Positions 1 through 6,475 of a stretch of 8,103 nt of DNA are shown one piece after another. Source of the DNA: an uncultured Acidobacteriota bacterium (GTDB lineage Bacteria > Acidobacteriota > Vicinamibacteria > Vicinamibacterales > UBA8438); assembly GCA_913043805.1 (NCBI GenBank), contig CAJWMX010000114.1, positions 1 through 8,103 on the forward strand, given 5' to 3'. Numbering within the stretch: position 1 is the first letter of the stretch; each line of letters opens with the position of its first letter. The translations under genes were made by a program, and so were the position numbers. Under the pieces are notes generated by a model that did no database searches, was not told the DNA's origin, and saw only the letters and a list, made by a program, of their open reading frames with translations.

Positions 1-492
1 GCCGGTGAGCGGCAGACTGCACTCGTTCAGGATCTTCTGGTCCCCACGTTTCGAGAGGTGGTCCATGACAATCAGCACCTGCTTGGCGCCGCTCACCAGG
101 TCCATCGCGCCTCCAGGGCCTTTGACGACCGCGCCCGGAATCATCCAGTTGGCCAGGTCCCCCGTACGAGAGACCTGCATCGCGCCCAGGATGGCCAGGT
201 CGATATGGCCGCCCCGGATCATGGCGAAGCTCTGGGCGCTGCTGAAGAAGCTGGCCCCCGGGACCGTGGTCACGGTTTCCTTGCCGGCATTGATCAGGTC
301 CGCGTCGATCTCCGATTCGGTGGGATAGGGGCCGATGCCCAGCAGGCCGTTCTCGCTCTGCAGCTTCACGTCAACGCCATCCGGAATGTAGTTCGCGCAC
401 AGCGTCGGAATGCCAATGCCGAGGTTGACGTAGAAGCCGTCCTTGATCTCCTGGGCGGCGCGCGCCGCCATCTGCTCACGGGTAAGGGCCAT
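1..492 (-). CDS. scoB: 3-oxoacid CoA-transferase subunit B (3' end off the window)
   Basis: Beta subunit of succinyl-CoA:3-ketoacid (acetoacetate) CoA-transferase, a cytoplasmic enzyme that moves CoA between succinyl-CoA and a 3-oxoacid. The frame is open from an ATG at 492 to the window edge (164 residues seen; the family is about 210 to 220, so roughly 50 C-terminal residues are missing). Visible family blocks are NLGIGIPT (23-30), the SENG motif (46-49) whose Glu47 is the expected catalytic residue forming the glutamyl-CoA thioester, GPYPTE (54-59), INAGKETVT (67-75), SFAMIRGGHIDLAILGAMQV (88-107), GDLANWMIPG (111-120) and GGAMDLV (127-133). The start is set by an AAGGA Shine-Dalgarno sequence seven bases upstream, which overlaps the end of scoA; four bases separate the two genes. 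Family assignment is firm; the exact 3-oxoacid preference is not visible. Confidence 0.95.
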   Translation of the reverse strand, partial: MALTREQMAARAAQEIKDGFYVNLGIGIPTLCANYIPDGVDVKLQSENGLLGIGPYPTESEIDADLINAGKETVTTVPGASFFSSAQSFAMIRGGHIDLAILGAMQVSRTGDLANWMIPGAVVKGPGGAMDLVSGAKQVLIVMDHLSKRGDQKILNECSLPLTG

Positions 493-496
493 GCTG

Positions 497-1198
497 CTAT
501 CCTTCGCGCGTCGTCCGACGCTCGATGCTCTTCTCGGTGTACTCGCCCACCACGATCCGGTCGACGTAGATGCCTGGGGTGTGCACGTGGTGCGGGTCGA
601 TCTCGCCCACCGGCACGATCTCTTCCACCTCGGCCACCGTCACCGCCCCGGCCTCGGCCATCGGCGGGTTGAAGTTCCGGGCGGTCATCCGGTACACGAG
701 GTTGCCCTCCTCGTCCGCCTTCCATGCCTTCACCAACGAGACGTCGGCGTGGAGCGCCGTTTCCAGCACATGGGGCTTCCCGTCGAGCTCCCGGGTTTCT
801 TTGCCTTCGGTCAGCGGCGTGCCGTAGCCGGTCGGGGTGAAGAACGCCGCGATGCCCGCGCCCCCCGCCCGCATCCGCTCGGCGAGCGTGCCTTGTGGAT
901 TCAGCTCGACCTCGAGGATGCCATCGAGAAACTGCTTCTCGAACAGCTTGTTCTCGCCCACGTAGCTGGCAATCATCTTGTCGATCTGCCTGGATTCCAG
1001 CAGCAGACCGAGGCCGTCGCCGTCGACGCCCGCGTTGTTGCTGATGCAGGTGAGCTCTTTGATGCCCGAGTCTCGGAGGGCTCGGACGAGGCTCTGCGGC
1101 ACCCCGCAGAGACCGAAGCCGCCCACCATCAATGTGATGCCGTCACTGAGCAGCCCGTCGAGGGCGGCGGCGGAGCTGGAATAGACTTTCCTACGCAT
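497..1198 (-). CDS. scoA: 3-oxoacid CoA-transferase subunit A
   Basis: Alpha subunit of the same succinyl-CoA:3-ketoacid CoA-transferase, complete at 233 residues, the usual length. Diagnostic blocks are the glycine-rich VGGFGLCGVP loop (25-34), CISNNAGVDGDGLGLLL (51-67), MIASYVGENK (75-84), ELNPQGTLAERMRAGGAGI (98-116), FTPTGYGT (120-127) and TARNFNPPMA (172-181). The frame stays open far upstream, but that part overlaps the preceding dehydrogenase gene and has no family similarity. The ATG at 1198 begins the MRRKVYSS sequence typical of the family's N-terminus, 13 bases after the dehydrogenase stop. The ribosome site there is weak, so expression may depend on readthrough from upstream. Together with scoB it forms the complete enzyme; the pair fits ketone-body, butyrate or branched-chain carbon use. 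Confidence 0.95.
   Translation of the reverse strand: MRRKVYSSSAAALDGLLSDGITLMVGGFGLCGVPQSLVRALRDSGIKELTCISNNAGVDGDGLGLLLESRQIDKMIASYVGENKLFEKQFLDGILEVELNPQGTLAERMRAGGAGIAAFFTPTGYGTPLTEGKETRELDGKPHVLETALHADVSLVKAWKADEEGNLVYRMTARNFNPPMAEAGAVTVAEVEEIVPVGEIDPHHVHTPGIYVDRIVVGEYTEKSIERRTTREG
500..504 (-). promoter_or_regulatory. Shine-Dalgarno site of scoB
   Basis: AAGGA on the minus strand, seven bases before the scoB ATG at 492 and inside the last codons of scoA. It supports that ATG as the start and close coupling of the two CoA-transferase subunits. Confidence 0.55.
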
Positions 1199-1211
1199 GT
1201 CGTCGTCCAGG

Positions 1212-2117
1212 CTATGAGTCGCCACCGGAGAGCGGGCCGTCAGGCACGCCGGCTCCGCGTCGGATGAACCGCGCGAGGTTGGACATGTCTTCGTCGCCCA
1301 ACCCCTGGGCGATGAGACCGTCCTCGATCGTGGCGACCAGGCTGGCAATCGGCACCGGCACCTCGAACGTGCGCGCCGTATCGAGGGCGATACCCAGATC
1401 CTTGCGATGAAGCCTGGTGCGGAAGCCCAGCGGATAGTTGTCGTTGAGCACGTTGGCCGACCGGTTCTGCATGATCCAGGAGCCGGCCACGCCGCCGCCG
1501 ATCGCTTCGACGACCTTCTGCGGATCCGCGCCTGCCTTGCTGGCCAGCGTGAGCGCTTCGCCGAGCGCCAGGTAGGTGCCGGCGATGACCACCTGGTTGG
1601 CGACCTTGGCGACCTGGCCGGCGCCAACGTCGCCGATGTGGGTGACCTTCGAGCCCAGGACCTCGAGCACCGGCGTCGCACGCGCGAAGTCCTCGGGGCT
1701 GCCGCCGCACATGATCGCGAGGGTGCCCTTGATCGCGCCCTCCGACCCGCCTGACACGGGAGCGTCGACATACCCGATGCCCTTCTCGGCGAACGCGGCC
1801 GCGATCTCGCGCGTCGCCGCCGGCGCGATCGACGAACAGTCGATGACGAGCGAGCCGCTGGCCAGTCCGTTGATTGCGCCGATCTCGCCGTCGAGCAACA
1901 CCCGCTGCACGTCAGGGGTGTCGGAGACGCAGGTCAGGACCACCTCGGCCCCACTGGCGGCGGCGGCCGGCGTGTCGGCCCGGGTCGCTCCGTCAGCCAC
2001 CAGCGGTTCCTCGCGCTCGCGGGTGCGGTTGTTCACGACCACGCTGTGGCCCGCCTTCAACAGGTTCCGCGCCATCGGGGAGCCCATCGTCCCCATCCCA
2101 ATCACCGCAATGTTCAT
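1212..2117 (-). CDS. NAD(P)-dependent beta-hydroxyacid dehydrogenase (3-hydroxyisobutyrate dehydrogenase / tartronate semialdehyde reductase family)
   Basis: Cytoplasmic oxidoreductase of 301 residues, the normal length for the family, which interconverts beta-hydroxyacids and their semialdehydes. Residues 1-20 hold the Rossmann loop (GMGTMG, 7-12, followed by SPMARNLLKAGH). DAPVSGGSEGA (118-128) is the substrate-binding block and KVANQ (171-175) carries the expected catalytic Lys171. KDLGIALD (239-246) lies in the C-terminal helical domain. After the second beta strand the protein reads NNRT (29-32); Asn-Arg-Thr here is usual in NADP(H)-preferring members such as glyoxylate/succinic semialdehyde reductases and GarR, whereas NAD enzymes tend to have an Asp. 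The exact substrate (3-hydroxyisobutyrate, tartronate semialdehyde or succinic semialdehyde) cannot be decided. The ATG start has a good AAGGA site seven bases upstream. It precedes scoA by 13 bases and is probably co-transcribed with the CoA-transferase. Confidence 0.92.
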   Translation of the reverse strand: MNIAVIGMGTMGSPMARNLLKAGHSVVVNNRTREREEPLVADGATRADTPAAAASGAEVVLTCVSDTPDVQRVLLDGEIGAINGLASGSLVIDCSSIAPAATREIAAAFAEKGIGYVDAPVSGGSEGAIKGTLAIMCGGSPEDFARATPVLEVLGSKVTHIGDVGAGQVAKVANQVVIAGTYLALGEALTLASKAGADPQKVVEAIGGGVAGSWIMQNRSANVLNDNYPLGFRTRLHRKDLGIALDTARTFEVPVPIASLVATIEDGLIAQGLGDEDMSNLARFIRRGAGVPDGPLSGGDS

Positions 2118-2124
2118 GTCGTCT

Positions 2125-2131
2125 TCCTTCC
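2125..2131 (-). promoter_or_regulatory. Shine-Dalgarno site of the beta-hydroxyacid dehydrogenase gene
   Basis: On the minus strand GGAAGGA lies seven bases before the ATG at 2117. It is one of the clearest ribosome sites in the window, and it fixes the start of the dehydrogenase and suggests independent, efficient initiation after the 54-base spacer. Confidence 0.6.
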
Positions 2132-2136
2132 GTCTT

Positions 2137-2159
2137 CTGTCTCCTGACTCCTGTCTCCT
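2137..2159. repeat. 9-bp direct repeat in the 54-bp spacer
   Basis: The spacer between the methyltransferase and dehydrogenase genes (2118-2171) contains CTGTCTCCT twice on the plus strand (2137-2145 and 2151-2159), separated by the five bases GACTC. On the transcribed sense (minus) strand this is a run made almost only of purines plus an occasional T or C. The second copy runs into the 10-bp perfect palindrome CTCCTAGGAG at 2155-2164. I see no -10/-35 promoter pair and no T-run, so neither a promoter nor an intrinsic terminator is supported. Confidence 0.55.
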
Positions 2160-2171
2160 AGGAGTGCAGTT

Positions 2172-2867
2172 TCATGGCTTCGCATGCACGATGCCGCGTC
2201 CCGACTGCGGCCGCATCGTCACGAGTGACATCAGCTTCTTCCAGTAGCGAAACGATGGCCTGTAGCGGATGTCCACGTCACTGAACCCGGAGAAACGGAG
2301 CATCTCGGTCAAGGCGGTCATCGTCGGGATGCCGCAGAGATCGTAGGTCTGTTCGTCCGTCCGCTCGTCGCCCGGAAAGAACGGGACCAGGGGATAGCGC
2401 TCGTGGATGAACGGCAGCAACACATGGGTCTCGCAGACGAGTAACTGACGTGTCAAGCGCGCCATCCGCTCGAGCGCCGCCATCGGGGTGCGCAGATGGT
2501 AGAACACACCGAGGAACAGGACCAAATCGAACTGACCCAGCTGGTCCACGTCGAGCTCGTGGGCGTCCAGATGCTGGTACTCGACTCGCGACTGCTGCCG
2601 CTCGTGCGCCGCCAGGAACTCGTCCATACCGAACTTGTCCCATGCGAACCGGTCGACGGCGAGGACCCGGTCGGCGCCGCGCCGCTCGCACTCGAACGAG
2701 AAGTAGCCGTGCCACGCCCCGACGTCGAGAACGCTCCAGCCGGTGAGATCCTCGGGAATGCCCAGCAGACGCAGGCGTCGCTCGAACCGCCGCCTGACCC
2801 GCCACTCTTTCGTGAACGGTGCGGCACCCGAATCGGGCTCGGTGATGAACTCGTGCGTGCGAGCCAT
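2172..2867 (-). CDS. Class I SAM-dependent methyltransferase, CmoB/DUF1698-like
   Basis: Predicted cytoplasmic methyltransferase of 231 residues. The SAM-binding motif I is VLDVGAWHGYFSF (46-58) and the acidic end of strand 2 is VDRF (71-74). The motif IV region FDLVLFLGVFYHLRTP (113-128) strongly resembles the FD..F..GV.YH...P block of CmoB-type proteins (tRNA uridine-34 carboxymethyltransferases). IPTMTALTEMLRFSGF (180-195) matches the C-terminal block of many DUF1698 and sugar or lipid methyltransferases. At 231 residues it lacks the N-terminal part of true CmoB (about 320), so I do not call it CmoB. The substrate is unknown; similar stand-alone enzymes act on small molecules, lipids or glycans. 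The ATG follows a GAGGG site at 2872-2876 and lies 10 bases after the actF stop, which implies co-transcription with the ACIII genes. Confidence 0.85.
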   Translation of the reverse strand: MARTHEFITEPDSGAAPFTKEWRVRRRFERRLRLLGIPEDLTGWSVLDVGAWHGYFSFECERRGADRVLAVDRFAWDKFGMDEFLAAHERQQSRVEYQHLDAHELDVDQLGQFDLVLFLGVFYHLRTPMAALERMARLTRQLLVCETHVLLPFIHERYPLVPFFPGDERTDEQTYDLCGIPTMTALTEMLRFSGFSDVDIRYRPSFRYWKKLMSLVTMRPQSGRGIVHAKP

Positions 2868-2877
2868 CGGGCCCTCG

Positions 2878-4122
2878 TCAGTGGTGAGCGTTGGGATGCG
2901 CGGAGGCTGGTTCCAATCGGGGATCTGCCACCGGGATTACCGGGAACGTCTGCAGGAAGGTCAGGTAGCACCAGGCGAACAACCCGCCGACGCCAACCGT
3001 GACCAGCAACTCGACCAGACCGATGGGAACGCCGTCACCCTGCCAGAGAGACGGTGACACCAGAATGAACCGCTCGAGCCACATCCCGACGAAGGCCACG
3101 AGCGCGATGATGGTCAGGCCACGGGCATTCGTCTTGACCGCCCGGCTCAGGAGCACCACGAACGGGATGACGAACGCCATCGCGAACACGATCCAGGCGA
3201 CCGGCGCCCAAGCGCCGTGCATGCGGTGATAGATGAACTCGGTCTCTTCGGCCAGGTCGCCGTACCAGATGACGAGATACTGCGACCAGAACATGTATGC
3301 CCACAGAATACAGAAGCCGAACAGGAGCTTCCCGATGTCGTGGAGCTGATGCGAGCCGATGTAGTGGGCCAGCTGTAGCTTGTCGCGCGACCACACGGCG
3401 ATCACGCTGAGGAACGCGATCCCGATGAAGAGATTGCCGATGAAGTAGTAGCCGCCCGCCAGAGTGGAGAACCAGTGCGGTTCGAGCGACATGAAGAAGT
3501 CGAAACCCACCAGCGTGAAGATCCACCCGTAGGCGATCAGGATCACGGGGGCCAGCCGGCTCTGGGACCGTTGTGAGGCGTCGCGCTCGGCGTCGGTTCC
3601 CTGCCACCCCTCGATCAGGCGTCGGCTGATGCCGGTGGCCTTGACCTCGGCCGACTCGTCGAGCTGACCGATGTCCGCCCGGAGCGACCGGTAGACATAG
3701 AGGGCGCTCAGTCCGGAGAGCAGGAAGAACCCGACGAGTTGCCGGCTCACGAAGAACGGGATGTTGAGCCACGGCGTCTTCGCTTCGACCGGATGGTGCA
3801 CCCAGGGCATCCACGTGCTCGTGCCGAGCAGGAGCACGACGAGCAGCACGAACGAGATGGGGAAGAACGCGGAGGTGGCTTCCGCCGTGCGCTTGAGACC
3901 ACGCCCCCAACGAGACGAGGTGACCTGCATGATGGCCGAGACGACCACGCCTGCCTGCGCCAATCCGCCGAAGAACAGGAAATTCACCAGCAGCGACTGC
4001 CAGGCCCGGATGCTGTCGCCAATGAACAGTCCTGCCACGAACGCCAAGGCGCCGACCAGGCCGGCGCCCAGACAGAGACGGCGTGTGCCGTCGGGCACGA
4101 TGGGGGTTCCGACCGCGATCAT
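2878..4122 (-). CDS. actF: Alternative complex III subunit ActF (NrfD-like quinol-binding membrane protein)
   Basis: Integral membrane subunit of ACIII, 414 residues, paralogous to ActC. I count about ten hydrophobic helices, near residues 15-35, 43-66, 86-107, 125-144, 188-211, 221-243, 263-286, 303-325, 333-355 and 366-390. A soluble loop of charged residues (about 147-187) sits between helices 4 and 5. Family-like segments include WMPWVHHPVE (104-113), GFDFFMSLEPHWFSTLAGGY (206-225), WSQYLVIWYGDL (279-290) and MWLERFILVSPSL (347-359). The frame is open upstream, but that part overlaps actE; the ATG at 4122 overlaps the actE stop by four bases (ATGA), a typical translational-coupling arrangement. 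There is no good Shine-Dalgarno sequence of its own, which fits coupling. The protein ends in a His-rich tail (HPNAHH). Confidence 0.93.
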   Translation of the reverse strand: MIAVGTPIVPDGTRRLCLGAGLVGALAFVAGLFIGDSIRAWQSLLVNFLFFGGLAQAGVVVSAIMQVTSSRWGRGLKRTAEATSAFFPISFVLLVVLLLGTSTWMPWVHHPVEAKTPWLNIPFFVSRQLVGFFLLSGLSALYVYRSLRADIGQLDESAEVKATGISRRLIEGWQGTDAERDASQRSQSRLAPVILIAYGWIFTLVGFDFFMSLEPHWFSTLAGGYYFIGNLFIGIAFLSVIAVWSRDKLQLAHYIGSHQLHDIGKLLFGFCILWAYMFWSQYLVIWYGDLAEETEFIYHRMHGAWAPVAWIVFAMAFVIPFVVLLSRAVKTNARGLTIIALVAFVGMWLERFILVSPSLWQGDGVPIGLVELLVTVGVGGLFAWCYLTFLQTFPVIPVADPRLEPASAHPNAHH

Positions 4123-4640
4123 TGGCGTCTCTGGGGCCGGACGGTCTCGAACGACTTCACGTAGAGCACGACCGCCCACCGTTCCTCGGGGCTGAGCTGT
4201 GAGGCGAGCGGAGGCATGTTGAAGCCACCCTCGCGGATGATGGCGTAGATCCAGCCGTCGGTGTAGTTCTCCTGGATGTGCGGCAGCCGCAGGTCGGGCA
4301 TCCGACGAAAATGGCTGGCGATCTGGCCATCGCCCTGGCCGGTCTGGCCGTGGCACACCGCGCAATAGGTGCCGTAGAGTTGCTCTCCGTCCGCCAGCAC
4401 GTCAGGAGTGGGCTCGAGCGGATTCGGGAGATCTTGCGATTCGATCCGGTCGCGGAGACGGACCCCGTCCACGGCAATGGTGTCCTCAACCGGGGCGCGC
4501 GGGTCTGTCCCGGGCAGCACGACCGGGCCTTCCCACATGTTTCGCATGATGGCCGGTTGCGCCGAGGCCATGGCGGTCGCCAGGACGACGAGCATTCCCG
4601 CGCGGAGTCCGTGACCGACGAGCGTTCTCATTCCAGTCAT
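4119..4640 (-). CDS. actE: Alternative complex III subunit ActE, monohaem cytochrome c
   Basis: Exported c-type cytochrome of 173 residues that in ACIII takes part in electron transfer on the periplasmic side. A signal peptide is visible: basic start (MTGMRTLVGHGLR), hydrophobic core (about 14-24), and an Ala-Ser-Ala site after residue 27. The single haem motif is CAVCH (93-97) in the context LYGTYCAVCHGQTGQGDG. NMPP near the C-terminal half supplies the likely distal ligand Met142, and WAVVLYVKSF (155-164) is the usual last helix of a class I cytochrome c. The only cysteines are the two haem-binding ones, so there is no lipobox although ActE is a lipoprotein in characterised complexes. The ATG at 4640 has GGGAG five bases upstream, spanning the actD stop; the gap to actD is two bases. 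Confidence 0.93.
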   Translation of the reverse strand: MTGMRTLVGHGLRAGMLVVLATAMASAQPAIMRNMWEGPVVLPGTDPRAPVEDTIAVDGVRLRDRIESQDLPNPLEPTPDVLADGEQLYGTYCAVCHGQTGQGDGQIASHFRRMPDLRLPHIQENYTDGWIYAIIREGGFNMPPLASQLSPEERWAVVLYVKSFETVRPQRRQ

Positions 4641-4642
4641 GC

Positions 4643-5146
4643 CTACTCCCGGACCTCGGTAGCCCCGTACTGCTCGAGCTGCTCACGCACCGCGGCCGCC
4701 TGTCCAGCGTCGCAGACCACGCTCAACCCGAACTTGTCGTTCGTGAAGCTGGGGTCTGGCGCCGGTTGGCCAGTCAACCGGGGCAGTCCCGCCATGCCCA
4801 GGAACGACAGCATGCCGCTGATGGCGCCGATCAGGATGGTCAGCTCGAAGGCGATCACCACGAAGGCGGGGATCGAGATGAGCGGTTTGCCGCCCGTGAT
4901 CATCGGCCAGTCGAGGACGGTGTAGATCGGGAACGCGAAACCCAGAAAACAGCCGACGAGGCCGCCGACCAGGACGAATGTCCGGACCGGGCTGACCGAG
5001 TCGTGCATGGCGTGCTCCACGTTGTGGTCGGGCACGGGTGAATAAGCCGTGATCTGTCCGAGCCCCGCCTCACGCAGCGCCTTGGCCGCATTCGCGGCGG
5101 GCTTGCCGTCGTCGAAGATGCCGAGCACCGTTGCCTCAGTCGCCAT
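4643..5146 (-). CDS. actD: Alternative complex III subunit ActD (DUF3341)
   Basis: Small membrane subunit of ACIII, 167 residues from the ATG at 5146. A soluble ferredoxin-fold-like N-terminus begins TVLGIFDDGKPAANAAKAL, with SPVPDHNVEHAM (36-47) matching the conserved P.(H/D)...DEAM-type block. Two membrane helices follow, at about 56-78 and 91-117, separated by the conserved TGGKPLISIPAF (84-95) and FELTILIGA (100-108). The C-terminal domain (LSVVCDAGQAAAVREQL) returns to the cytoplasm. A GTG six bases upstream (5152) is an alternative start; I prefer the ATG because GAG is spaced five bases before it and the GTG has no ribosome site. It follows the actC stop by nine bases and precedes actE by two. 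The role of ActD is probably structural. Confidence 0.93.
   Translation of the reverse strand: MATEATVLGIFDDGKPAANAAKALREAGLGQITAYSPVPDHNVEHAMHDSVSPVRTFVLVGGLVGCFLGFAFPIYTVLDWPMITGGKPLISIPAFVVIAFELTILIGAISGMLSFLGMAGLPRLTGQPAPDPSFTNDKFGLSVVCDAGQAAAVREQLEQYGATEVRE
4646..4650 (-). promoter_or_regulatory. Shine-Dalgarno site of actE
   Basis: GGGAG on the minus strand, five bases before the actE ATG at 4640 and lying in the last codons of actD. It favours the ATG at 4640 over the in-frame ATG at 4631. Confidence 0.5.
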
Positions 5147-5155
5147 GGTCACTCG

Positions 5156-6475
5156 TCAGGCCGAGGTGGCCTCGTGCGGTCGGTCCAGGGTTTCCGCTTC
5201 CTTCATCTCGGTGATGGAGACCGCCGGGAAGTTCTTCACGAACAGCAGGAACAGGGTGAAGAACATGCCGAAGGACCCGATCGTGATCGCGCCCTCGATC
5301 CAGGTCGGCTGATAGACGCCGGCCCAGTTGGCCGGGTCGAAGTCGTGTGACAGCGAGGTCACGATGATGACGTAGCGTTCGAGCCACATGCCGATGTTCA
5401 CGAAGATCGACACGATGAACAGGGGCGCCAGATTGCCGCGGACCGCCTTGAAGAACAGGCTCAGCGGCAGGATGACGTTACAGAAGAACATCATCCAGCT
5501 GTAGGCCCAGTACTGGCCGAACATCCGGTCGTAGAAGGTGCCCTGCTCGAACCGGCTGCCGCTATACCACGCGACGAAGAACTCGACCATGTAGGCATAG
5601 CCGACGATGAGCGAGGTGGTCAGCATCAGCTTCGCCAGGTTCTCGAAGTGATGGACGGTGATGTAGCTCTCGAGCTTGAAGATCTTGCGCATGGGGACCA
5701 GCAAGGTGATGACCATGGCGAGACCGGAGAAGATGGCGCCGGCCACGAAGTAGGGCGCGAAGATGGTGCTATGCCAGCCCGGCAGGATCGACATCGCGAA
5801 GTCCCACGAGACGACGCTGTGGACCGAGATGACGAGCGGCGTCGCCAGCGCGGCGAAGAACCCGTAGAGCGCGGTGTAGTGGCGCCACTGCTTGCTCGTG
5901 CCGAGCCAGCCGAACGACAGCAGCTTGTAGATCGGTCGACGCCAGTCCTTGACCTTGTCTCGGGCCGCCGCGATGTCCGGCATCAGGCCCAGATACAGGA
6001 ACATCGCGCTGACGGTCAGATAGGTCGTGATGGCGAAGACGTCCCACACCAGCGGCGACCGGAAGTTGACCCAGAGCTGACGTTCGTTCGGATACGGGAT
6101 GAGCCAGTAGAAGAACCACGGGCGACCGATGTGGATGATCGGGAAGAGCCCCGCGGTGCACACCGCAAAGACGGTCATCGCCTCCGACGCGCGCGCCACC
6201 GCGGTTCGCCATCTGGCCCGGAACAGGAACAGCACCGCCGAGATCAGCGTGCCCGAATGTGCGATCCCGACCCAGAAGACGAAGTCGGTGATGTAGATGC
6301 CCCAGAGGATCGGGTGCTCGTAACCGGCGACTCCCAGGCCGGTCGTGGCCTGGATCATGAACGCATAGGCGCCGAACGACAGGGCGGTGAGGGCCGCGAG
6401 GAGCCCGACATACCACCACGGCCCGGGCGCGCGCAGCGTCCGCAGGATGTCGTCGTTGATCTTCGAGAAGCTCAT
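5156..6475 (-). CDS. actC: Alternative complex III subunit ActC (NrfD/PsrC-like quinol oxidation subunit)
   Basis: Polytopic membrane protein of 439 residues, a usual ActC length, which binds menaquinol or ubiquinol and passes electrons to the Fe-S subunit ActB. About ten hydrophobic helices are visible (approximately 21-43, 57-85, 96-117, 142-165, 200-220, 238-262, 276-304, 318-343, 350-374, 391-414). Strong family segments are YITDFVFWVGIAHSGTLISA (61-80), FPIIHIGRPWFFYWLIPYPN (111-130), SVVSWDFAMSILPGWHSTIF (220-239), HHFENLAKL (275-283), VEFFVAWYSG (297-306) and MWLERYVIIV (363-372). His115 and Arg118 in the IIHIGRP block are conserved in NrfD-like proteins. The ATG at 6475 overlaps the actB stop as ATGA, so actB and actC are likely translationally coupled. 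The C-terminal charged tail (after 417) is cytoplasmic or soluble. Confidence 0.95.
   Translation of the reverse strand: MSFSKINDDILRTLRAPGPWWYVGLLAALTALSFGAYAFMIQATTGLGVAGYEHPILWGIYITDFVFWVGIAHSGTLISAVLFLFRARWRTAVARASEAMTVFAVCTAGLFPIIHIGRPWFFYWLIPYPNERQLWVNFRSPLVWDVFAITTYLTVSAMFLYLGLMPDIAAARDKVKDWRRPIYKLLSFGWLGTSKQWRHYTALYGFFAALATPLVISVHSVVSWDFAMSILPGWHSTIFAPYFVAGAIFSGLAMVITLLVPMRKIFKLESYITVHHFENLAKLMLTTSLIVGYAYMVEFFVAWYSGSRFEQGTFYDRMFGQYWAYSWMMFFCNVILPLSLFFKAVRGNLAPLFIVSIFVNIGMWLERYVIIVTSLSHDFDPANWAGVYQPTWIEGAITIGSFGMFFTLFLLFVKNFPAVSITEMKEAETLDRPHEATSA

Noticed and set aside
443..1267. A 274-codon open frame on the plus strand opposite scoA
   Set aside because: Antisense shadow of the CoA-transferase gene, rich in His, Arg and Val with no family resemblance.
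1199..1771. An upstream extension of the scoA frame by 191 codons
   Set aside because: It is the shadow of the dehydrogenase gene; CoA-transferase similarity begins at the ATG at 1198.
2155..2164. The palindrome CTCCTAGGAG as a transcription terminator
   Set aside because: Ten bases without a loop and no T-run on either side; it cannot form a standard intrinsic terminator.
2172..2867. Calling the methyltransferase cmoB
   Set aside because: It lacks about 90 N-terminal residues of true CmoB, so carboxy-SAM use and tRNA wobble-uridine modification are not supported.
4123..4365. An upstream extension of the actF frame giving a longer protein
   Set aside because: The added 81 residues overlap actE in another frame, are Arg/Pro-rich and unlike any ActF; the ATG at 4122 with the ATGA overlap is the natural start.
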